10,676 nucleotides of DNA, from the NCBI GenBank assembly GCA_013202635.1, contig JABMRO010000125.1:1-10676 (forward strand). The letters are read 5' to 3'. The stretch comes from Planctomycetota bacterium. Its GTDB lineage: Bacteria; Planctomycetota; Phycisphaerae; Sedimentisphaerales; Anaerobacaceae. Below the pieces are notes generated by a model. That model did no database searches, was not told the origin of the DNA, and was given only the letters and a program-made list of their open reading frames with translations. This document shows, in pieces, positions 5,574 through 10,676 of this stretch. Positions within the stretch are counted from its first letter, which is position 1. Every line of letters starts with the position of its first letter. The position numbers and the translations under genes were made by a program.

Positions 5574-8500
5574 ATGGCAAGGAAAAATATCGGTAAAATT
5601 TTATCGGACGGCGTAGTAGTTCTCTGCGTTGTTCTAATCTGCGCGCTGAACGCCAGCGTCCAGGCTGTAATTCCTGGGCAAAGGCTAACTTTCACTATCT
5701 CCGGTTTTGTGGGCCAGCCTGGCGTGACTATGAGCGGTCTGCCGAACACAGTTACCGATGATAATGGATACTATAACGCGACGGTTGATTACGGCTGGAA
5801 AGGCACTGTTACGCCTGTAATGCCGGGTTTTACCTTCGAACCAAAACAAATACCCTATCCGAAGGTTACAAGCGACCAGATTAATCAGGACTACGTCGCA
5901 AAGCTAAAGACATTTAAAATCTCGGGGAAAGTAACTGCTACTGTTGACGCTAAACCTATGGAAGGCGTGGCAATAGACGGCCTGCCTGGTGCTCCCGTTA
6001 CAGACAAAAACGGCTCTTACGAGGCCGTTGTGGAATTCGGTTTCAACGGCAGCGCTGTGCCAATGAAGGATGGTTATATATTCACACCAGGCAATAAATC
6101 ATACACTGCCGTCAACAGGGACATGCCGAACCAAAATTATACTGCTGCGCTCGTTACCTTTACAATCTCAGGCTCGGCCCAGGTGGATGGGGTAACAATG
6201 GACGGTCTGCCGGGTAATCCGAAGACCAGAACGAACGGAGCATATACCGCAACGGTTCCATTCAACTGGGGCGGAACGGTCAAGCCGAAAAAAGATGGCT
6301 ACACCTTCGAGCCGGCTGAGATGCCATATACCGATATTATTAATTCGTATCTAAATCAGGATTATTTTGCAAATCCGATTACTTTCACAATATCCGGCAA
6401 CGCTGGTATGGATTCAGTAGAAATGACCGGACCGCCAGAACCTGCCGTCTTTACCGATGGGAACGGCGATTACACCGCCATCGTTGAATGGGGTTGGAAC
6501 GGAACCGTAAAGCCTGTAAAGCCGGGTTACAAGTTTGAAACAGCTACAAGAAACTACTCTAAACTTATGACCGACAAGACCAATCAGAATTACACTCCAG
6601 AGCCGATTATGTTAACAATTTCCGGTTCCGCCGGTCTGGAGGGTGTAACAATGCAAGGCCTGCCTGGCAATCCGGTTACCGGCCCGGGCGGCATTTACAG
6701 TACCAAAGTTGACTGGGGCTTCAGTGATATCGTTATACCTATGAAGGACGGCTACGAGTTCAATCCGCCAGAGAAGACATATGCCGCCATTACAAAAGAC
6801 CAGAAAACTAACTACACCCCAAAAGAGATTACCTTTATAATCAGCGGCTCTGTTGGAGTTGGCGGTGTAACTCTTAAAGGTCTGCCCGGAAGAGCTGTTA
6901 TGAGCAATCCGGACGGTACTTACAGCGTCGAAGTCAAATATGGCTGGAAGGGAACAATTACGCCCGCAAAGGCCGGCTACACCTTTGACCCGGCAGAAAT
7001 AGAATACCCTGAACTGTACAGCCCTGAGGTTAATCGCGACTATTACGCATCAAAAGAAAAACGTACTATTGCCGGCACCATACGCACTGACAAGGGTGAT
7101 CCTGTCGAAGGTATATTTGTTTTAGCAGACAGCGACGGTGGTTCGGCTACAACTAATGCAAACGGCGAGTATAAGATGACCTTAGATTACGGCTGGCGCG
7201 GCACGGTAACGCCTACCCTGGTAGGCCACACCTTCAGGCCGACAAATAAACGATACGCTGTGCCCGTTACAAGAGACCAGTCAAATCAGGTCTTCACAGC
7301 TATTGTCCGGATGTTTACCATCTCCGATGCTGTTCAAATGCCTGACGGGACAGGTATTGAAGGTGTTAAGGTCTCGGCAAATAATGGCGGAGGCACTGCC
7401 GTCACCAACGCCAGGGGCCAGTTCAGCGTCCAGGTGCCATATAACTGGACCGGCGAGATTGCGCTGGAAAAAGAAGGCTTCCAGTTCCCCAGCAAGCCAT
7501 ACATCACCAACATTACCGAAAATTGGAAGAATGATATGCCCGTTTCGGCAATTCCTCCTTCACGCAAATTTCCGACTACACCAACGCCGACGCCCACACC
7601 TGGTGCCCCGACAGTCAAGGTGCCCGAAGGCGATGGTTGGACCGGAGATATTCCTCTTGCACCGACTCCTCTGCCCAGCACTGAGCCCGAAAAACCGCTC
7701 ACGCCTTTGGAGCAGATACAAAAACAATTGGATGAACTTATTAAGCAGCGGCAAGCTCCTGCAGTAACGGAACCAAGCGTACCCGTTCCGCAAGTAACGC
7801 TTATTAGTAATACCTTTATTGAAGACCAGATTATAGATGCCCTCCAGAATATCGCAGCGGCGGCCGACGTTACCATTATCCCCGATGAAACCATAGTAGG
7901 CACGGTAACCTGCACACTAAAAGATATGACACTCGAAACGGCGCTCGATATTGTCCTGGCAGGAACTCCTTATATCTGGAAGAAGACTCCGTATTACTAT
8001 CTTGTTGCCTCAGGAGCTATTGCCCCAGGAGGCATAAGAAACGAGATGTTCGCACAAATGAGCGAAACACACCGCATAAAAATGAACTATGTCACGGCCG
8101 AGGCCGCTGTAGGCCTTCTATCTACCGCTTTCAGAGATTACGTACAGGCCGAAATTGGCCCCCCGGGAGCTGAAACATATACAGTGGTTGTTACTGCTTC
8201 ACCGGCCATGGCCGAGCGTATCATCGCTGACCTGAAGCAAATCGACAAAGTTCGTTCACAGGTCCTCCTGGATGCACGTATCGTGGTTATGGAGCGAGGA
8301 AATCTGCTGAACCTGGGTGTACAGTGGGGTTGGCCAAGGATTAGCTTTGGAATGTTCGGCAATGACCTTCTCGGAAGAGGTGCTTCAGGCGATATGGACT
8401 TCGGAGGTAAAGTGCCCTGGGGTCTCTCAATCGGATATACACCGGATGCATCATTTACCAATTCGCTGGATATAGTGCTGAATCTCCTTGCTCAGAATGA

Positions 8501-9155
8501 CGAGGCTACCATAATAGCCAATCCTCAGGTATTGGCACAGGACGGCAAGGTGGCCGAAATCGCTGTCATGACAGAAGAGTACTATTTTATGACCAGTAAC
8601 CAAGGCCAAGATTCTGGTTTCTTCAATTACTATTCCCGGCTGGAAACGGTTGAGTCCGGAACCAAGTTAAATATCACACCCCACATCGGGGACAATAATG
8701 ATATTACACTGTCTCTGGCCATCGAGGTCAGCGACAGCATACCGCGCGGCAGAGAAAGCGACCTGCCCGTCGTTACACGCAGAACATCAACGAACACCGT
8801 CCGTATCAAAGACGGCGGAACCGTTGCTCTGGCCGGTTTGACAGAGAACAGAACACGTACCGACAAAAGACGCGTCCCGGGGCTCAGTAAACTTCCGATT
8901 ATCGGTGGATTATTCAAGAACACAAACGACGAAGCGTCCTCGAGGGAGATTGCCGTTTTCGTCACGGCACGCTTAATACCTGAGCCGGGCCAGGCAACCG
9001 ATTTTGCACCTTCACCCGCATCCGGAATACAGGCCCCAATCGGACAAGCTCAAATGGGACAGACTCAAATGCAAATGAGACAGGCTCCAGTCCGGCCGAT
9101 GGAAGGAGATTTTGGGGCGAGTCTGAGGCGAAGTTTATCACGTCCGATCAGATAA
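5574..9155 (+). CDS. Outer-membrane secretin with eight N-terminal carboxypeptidase-regulatory/Cna-B-like repeats
   Basis: Encodes 1193 residues. The ATG has AAAGGGA (5558-5564) nine bases upstream. Residues 1-31 are a signal peptide. Residues 38-660 hold eight degenerate repeats of 74-83 residues (see repeat entry). A Pro/Thr-rich linker follows (about 661-705, with PTPTPTP), then a short amphipathic helix (about 710-728). Residues 741-815 match a secretin N0/STN domain (IIDALQNIAAAADVTI, GTVTCTLKDM, LETALDIVL). Residues 829-893 resemble an N1/NolW subdomain. The secretin barrel domain spans about 896-1145, with a full GspD/PulD-type signature at 1081-1114: GGTVALAGL, eleven residues, then VPGLSKLPIIGGLF. 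The C-terminal tail is Gln/Met-rich. Secretins form ring-shaped outer-membrane channels for type II secretion, type IV pili and related systems. Most are 400-750 residues, so the repeat stalk is exceptional. No ATPase or platform gene is adjacent. The channel role is confident, the cargo unknown. Confidence 0.92.
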   Translation: MARKNIGKILSDGVVVLCVVLICALNASVQAVIPGQRLTFTISGFVGQPGVTMSGLPNTVTDDNGYYNATVDYGWKGTVTPVMPGFTFEPKQIPYPKVTSDQINQDYVAKLKTFKISGKVTATVDAKPMEGVAIDGLPGAPVTDKNGSYEAVVEFGFNGSAVPMKDGYIFTPGNKSYTAVNRDMPNQNYTAALVTFTISGSAQVDGVTMDGLPGNPKTRTNGAYTATVPFNWGGTVKPKKDGYTFEPAEMPYTDIINSYLNQDYFANPITFTISGNAGMDSVEMTGPPEPAVFTDGNGDYTAIVEWGWNGTVKPVKPGYKFETATRNYSKLMTDKTNQNYTPEPIMLTISGSAGLEGVTMQGLPGNPVTGPGGIYSTKVDWGFSDIVIPMKDGYEFNPPEKTYAAITKDQKTNYTPKEITFIISGSVGVGGVTLKGLPGRAVMSNPDGTYSVEVKYGWKGTITPAKAGYTFDPAEIEYPELYSPEVNRDYYASKEKRTIAGTIRTDKGDPVEGIFVLADSDGGSATTNANGEYKMTLDYGWRGTVTPTLVGHTFRPTNKRYAVPVTRDQSNQVFTAIVRMFTISDAVQMPDGTGIEGVKVSANNGGGTAVTNARGQFSVQVPYNWTGEIALEKEGFQFPSKPYITNITENWKNDMPVSAIPPSRKFPTTPTPTPTPGAPTVKVPEGDGWTGDIPLAPTPLPSTEPEKPLTPLEQIQKQLDELIKQRQAPAVTEPSVPVPQVTLISNTFIEDQIIDALQNIAAAADVTIIPDETIVGTVTCTLKDMTLETALDIVLAGTPYIWKKTPYYYLVASGAIAPGGIRNEMFAQMSETHRIKMNYVTAEAAVGLLSTAFRDYVQAEIGPPGAETYTVVVTASPAMAERIIADLKQIDKVRSQVLLDARIVVMERGNLLNLGVQWGWPRISFGMFGNDLLGRGASGDMDFGGKVPWGLSIGYTPDASFTNSLDIVLNLLAQNDEATIIANPQVLAQDGKVAEIAVMTEEYYFMTSNQGQDSGFFNYYSRLETVESGTKLNITPHIGDNNDITLSLAIEVSDSIPRGRESDLPVVTRRTSTNTVRIKDGGTVALAGLTENRTRTDKRRVPGLSKLPIIGGLFKNTNDEASSREIAVFVTARLIPEPGQATDFAPSPASGIQAPIGQAQMGQTQMQMRQAPVRPMEGDFGASLRRSLSRPIR
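5685..7551 (+). repeat. Eight tandem carboxypeptidase-regulatory/Cna-B-like protein repeats
   Basis: Repeat units begin at residues near 39, 113, 195, 270, 346, 420, 497 and 580 of the secretin protein (bases 5688, 5910, 6156, 6381, 6609, 6831, 7062, 7311). Each has the order TFTISG, GVTMxGLPG, a variable loop with NGxYxATV, W-x-GTVxP, GYTFxP, and a closing NQxYxA. The pattern is typical of prealbumin-like beta-sandwich repeats in carboxypeptidase regulatory-like and Cna-B families. Units 7 and 8 are more divergent, with longer first loops. Units 3 and 5 are close even in DNA around GTAACAATG and CTGCC.GG.AATCCG, which suggests past duplication or homogenisation. Confidence 0.88.
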
Positions 9156-9183
9156 AGGGATGTAATAAGAGGAGACAAAAGCT

Positions 9184-9564
9184 ATGAAGCAAAATAGCCA
9201 GGGATTAAAAAACTTCGATGTGATTTGTATATCATTGCTGCTTACGCTTCTGGCTTTTGGTTTGGGTGGTTGTACAGGAAACAGAGGCTTTGAGATCTTT
9301 CCCCTGAATAACCAGAATGCACTTACTCTAACTTCCGATGATGTTGTGCGGGTCATGCGGCAGGCGGGCTTTTCCGATAATCAGATTCTCCAATATGGAG
9401 AAGACCTGTACAACGCATTGGCCCAATATGGTGCGGCACAAATCAAGATAAGAAAAAAGCTCGAGGCCGTCTTCGCCATCAACGGCGACGCCGTGTACAT
9501 CAGCACCCGCCTCAGAGGCAACTTCATCTACAATGTCAAAACCGGATGGGTCGGCGGCGGATAA
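9184..9564 (+). CDS. Small lipoprotein, possible secretin partner (pilotin-like role)
   Basis: Encodes 126 residues. AAGAGGAGA (9167-9175) lies eight bases before the ATG, and the gene follows the secretin stop codon by only 28 bases, so the two are surely cotranscribed. A hydrophobic signal segment (residues 13-29) ends in the lipobox LGGC, with Cys30 as the lipidation site. The residue after it is threonine rather than aspartate. The mature 97 residues start with a short linker, then a helical stretch (SDDVVRVMRQAGFSDNQILQYGEDLYNALAQYGAAQIKI), then a short beta-like part ending FIYNVKTGWVGGG. I do not recognise the family. Small lipoproteins encoded beside secretins are often pilotins, which guide the secretin to the outer membrane. 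That role here is inferred from position, size and lipidation only. Confidence 0.8.
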   Translation: MKQNSQGLKNFDVICISLLLTLLAFGLGGCTGNRGFEIFPLNNQNALTLTSDDVVRVMRQAGFSDNQILQYGEDLYNALAQYGAAQIKIRKKLEAVFAINGDAVYISTRLRGNFIYNVKTGWVGGG

Positions 9565-9811
9565 CCTCTCACCGTACTTATCGAAGCTGACCCAAAAAGT
9601 CTCAAAAGCTGTCGGTCGATATCCAGGGCCGCCTAACCAAACCGTCCACAACAAAAATCCCCGAATTACCCGAACCGGCACTGTTCCTACGAATAATATC
9701 GAACACCGACCGCCTATTGTAAGAATGCGGGCAAATACCTGCCAAATTGGCACACACCCGTAACCCTGAAAAACTGTAACTGCCTTCAACGGCAACAATT
9801 ACAATTTCTCC
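9565..9811. other. Intergenic stretch with palindromes upstream of clpB
   Basis: No convincing gene. A long-range stem is possible: GTCGGT (9611-9616) with ACCGAC (9705-9710) and CGATAT (9617-9622) with ATATCG (9696-9701). Also seen are a perfect inverted repeat TGCCAA-A-TTGGCA (9750-9762) and a hairpin TGCC (9781-9784) with GGCA (9791-9794), flanked by TGTAA (9775-9779) and TTACA (9799-9803). No clear terminator for the lipoprotein operon was found. Confidence 0.45.
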
Positions 9812-9840
9812 TTGTTTGGGCACGCTGTTTGCATTTATAT
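9812..9840 (+). promoter_or_regulatory. Candidate clpB promoter
   Basis: TTGTTT (9812-9817), a 17-nt spacer and TTATAT (9835-9840) give a moderate sigma70 match. Expected transcription start is near 9847. No CIRCE element (TTAGCACTC inverted repeat) and no clear heat-shock sigma factor promoter were seen. Confidence 0.4.
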
Positions 9841-9857
9841 AAGGTTAGAAAAGCTCT

Positions 9858-9882
9858 GTAATTGAAATTACGTTTGTACAAA
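9858..9882. promoter_or_regulatory. Two adjacent palindromes in the clpB leader
   Basis: GTAATT-GA-AATTAC (9858-9871) is followed one base later by the perfect palindrome TTTGTACAAA (9873-9882). Both lie just downstream of the candidate transcription start and upstream of the ribosome-binding site, a place where a repressor could act. The regulator is unknown. Confidence 0.35.
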
Positions 9883-9897
9883 GAAAAAAGGTTAATA

Positions 9898-10676
9898 ATG
9901 AAATTCGACAAATTCACACTAAAAGCCCAGGAAGCATTGGCTACAGCCCAGCAGATTGTGATGGCAAAATCGCATACTGTTATGTCGCCGCTGCATCTTC
10001 TGTCCGCTGTATGCGGAGACGATGAAGGCATCACGGTCGGGATTATGAAAAAGATAGGCGCCAACGTCTCGCGAATTAAAGAGATGACCGAAAGCGAGCT
10101 TGGCCGGCTGCCACAGGGCTCCGGTACTAATCAGCTTATGCCGGACCCGGCACTTAGCCAGGTTGTCCTGGACGCACAAAACAGGGCCGATGCGATGGGC
10201 GACGAATACCTCAGCGTCGAGCATCTGTTTATCTCACTTTCCTCGGTACAAAGCGACGCAAAAGAGATACTGCGGCTAAACTCAATCTCACCGGAACAAA
10301 TTGAGAGCGCCTTGAAAGAGATTCGCGGCCCGGAAAAAATAACCGACCAGAACCCAGAAGACAAATACAAAGCCCTCGAACGCTACGGCATCGATCTTTT
10401 GGATATGGCACAAAAGGGAAAGCTCGACCCCGTCATCGGCAGAGACCAGGAGATTCGCCGGTGTATGCAGGTCATCAACCGCCGAAAGAAAAATAATCCC
10501 GTACTAATCGGCGAACCGGGCGTCGGCAAAACCGCAATCGTCGAAGGCCTCGCCCAGCGAATAATTGCAGGCGATGTCCCTGCGGGCCTCAAGAATAAAA
10601 GGATTATCGCTCTGGATATGGGCTCGCTCATAGCCGGAACAAAATTCAGGGGCGAATTCGAGGACCGTCTAAAGGC
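9898..10676 (+). CDS. clpB: ATP-dependent disaggregase ClpB (3'-truncated by window)
   Basis: The frame starts at ATG 9898, preceded by AAGG (9888-9891) at six bases, and remains open to the right edge, giving 259 residues of an expected roughly 860. Residues 1-145 are the Clp N-terminal double repeat (FTLKAQEAL, SPLHLL, and the second repeat with EYLSVEHLF). The linker ERYGIDLLDMA begins at 161 and leads to the first AAA+ module with DPVIGRDQEIRR and the Walker A motif GEPGVGKT at 205-212, the same place as in E. coli ClpB. FRGEFEDRLK at the edge is the conserved segment that follows. ClpB is a hexameric cytoplasmic chaperone that pulls polypeptides out of aggregates with DnaK. ClpA and ClpC are less likely given the N-terminal sequence and the ERYG linker. 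The coiled-coil M domain that would prove it lies outside the window. Confidence 0.95.
   Translation, partial: MKFDKFTLKAQEALATAQQIVMAKSHTVMSPLHLLSAVCGDDEGITVGIMKKIGANVSRIKEMTESELGRLPQGSGTNQLMPDPALSQVVLDAQNRADAMGDEYLSVEHLFISLSSVQSDAKEILRLNSISPEQIESALKEIRGPEKITDQNPEDKYKALERYGIDLLDMAQKGKLDPVIGRDQEIRRCMQVINRRKKNNPVLIGEPGVGKTAIVEGLAQRIIAGDVPAGLKNKRIIALDMGSLIAGTKFRGEFEDRLK

Noticed and set aside
5685..7551. CRISPR or DNA-level tandem repeat
   Set aside because: Repetition is at protein level with diverged codons; there are no short identical repeats with unique spacers.
7334..7915. Minus-strand 193-residue ORF inside the secretin gene
   Set aside because: It is the mirror of the repeat, Pro/Thr linker and N0 coding region; valine/glycine-rich low complexity arises from the opposite-strand codon pattern.
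9602..9823. Minus-strand 73-residue ORF downstream of the lipoprotein gene
   Set aside because: GTG start without a ribosome-binding site; it overlaps another unrelated frame and the palindrome-rich clpB upstream region. The composition is passable but there is no motif to support it.

Overview
The window looks like chromosomal DNA of a planctomycete, most likely of the class Phycisphaerae. The evidence is a secreted protein that ends in a GEVED-type module plus a short dockerin/EF-hand-like tail, a C-terminal arrangement common in that group, together with long AT-rich intergenic stretches and large repeat-bearing envelope proteins. This placement is an inference from protein style, not from a marker gene.

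Layout, all genes on the + strand. 1-650: the 3' end of a secreted GEVED/dockerin-like protein, followed by a hairpin terminator. 718-1390: a stretch with no convincing gene. 1391-1832: two well-formed tandem promoters and a roughly 330-400 nt leader for a small secreted beta-rich protein (1833-2312). 2313-2764: an unusual non-coding stretch that can fold into at least six consecutive helices, with one possible pseudoknot, ahead of a second small secreted, cysteine-containing protein (2765-3268). That gene ends at a very strong intrinsic terminator (3347-3386). 3387-3786: a new promoter, a long leader, and a 53-codon ORF that carries a prepilin-like RAFTxIEL motif. 3787-9564: a probable three-gene operon encoding a duplicated chaperone-like beta-sandwich protein, a 1193-residue secretin with eight carboxypeptidase-regulatory/Cna-B-like repeats at its N-terminus, and a small lipoprotein. 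9565-9897: a regulatory stretch with several palindromes. 9898-end: the start of clpB, which runs off the window.

Taken together, 1833-9564 reads as an envelope export or surface-assembly cluster. It has two small exported proteins, a large periplasmic beta-sandwich protein resembling fimbrial chaperones, an outer-membrane secretin gate with an unusually long repeat stalk, and a lipoprotein in the position where a secretin pilotin would be expected. No usher, secretion ATPase, inner-membrane platform or intact pseudopilin is visible, so this is either a reduced or unusual secretin-dependent system or depends on parts encoded elsewhere. The functional linkage is inferred from gene order and domain content. 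clpB is probably an unrelated neighbouring housekeeping gene.
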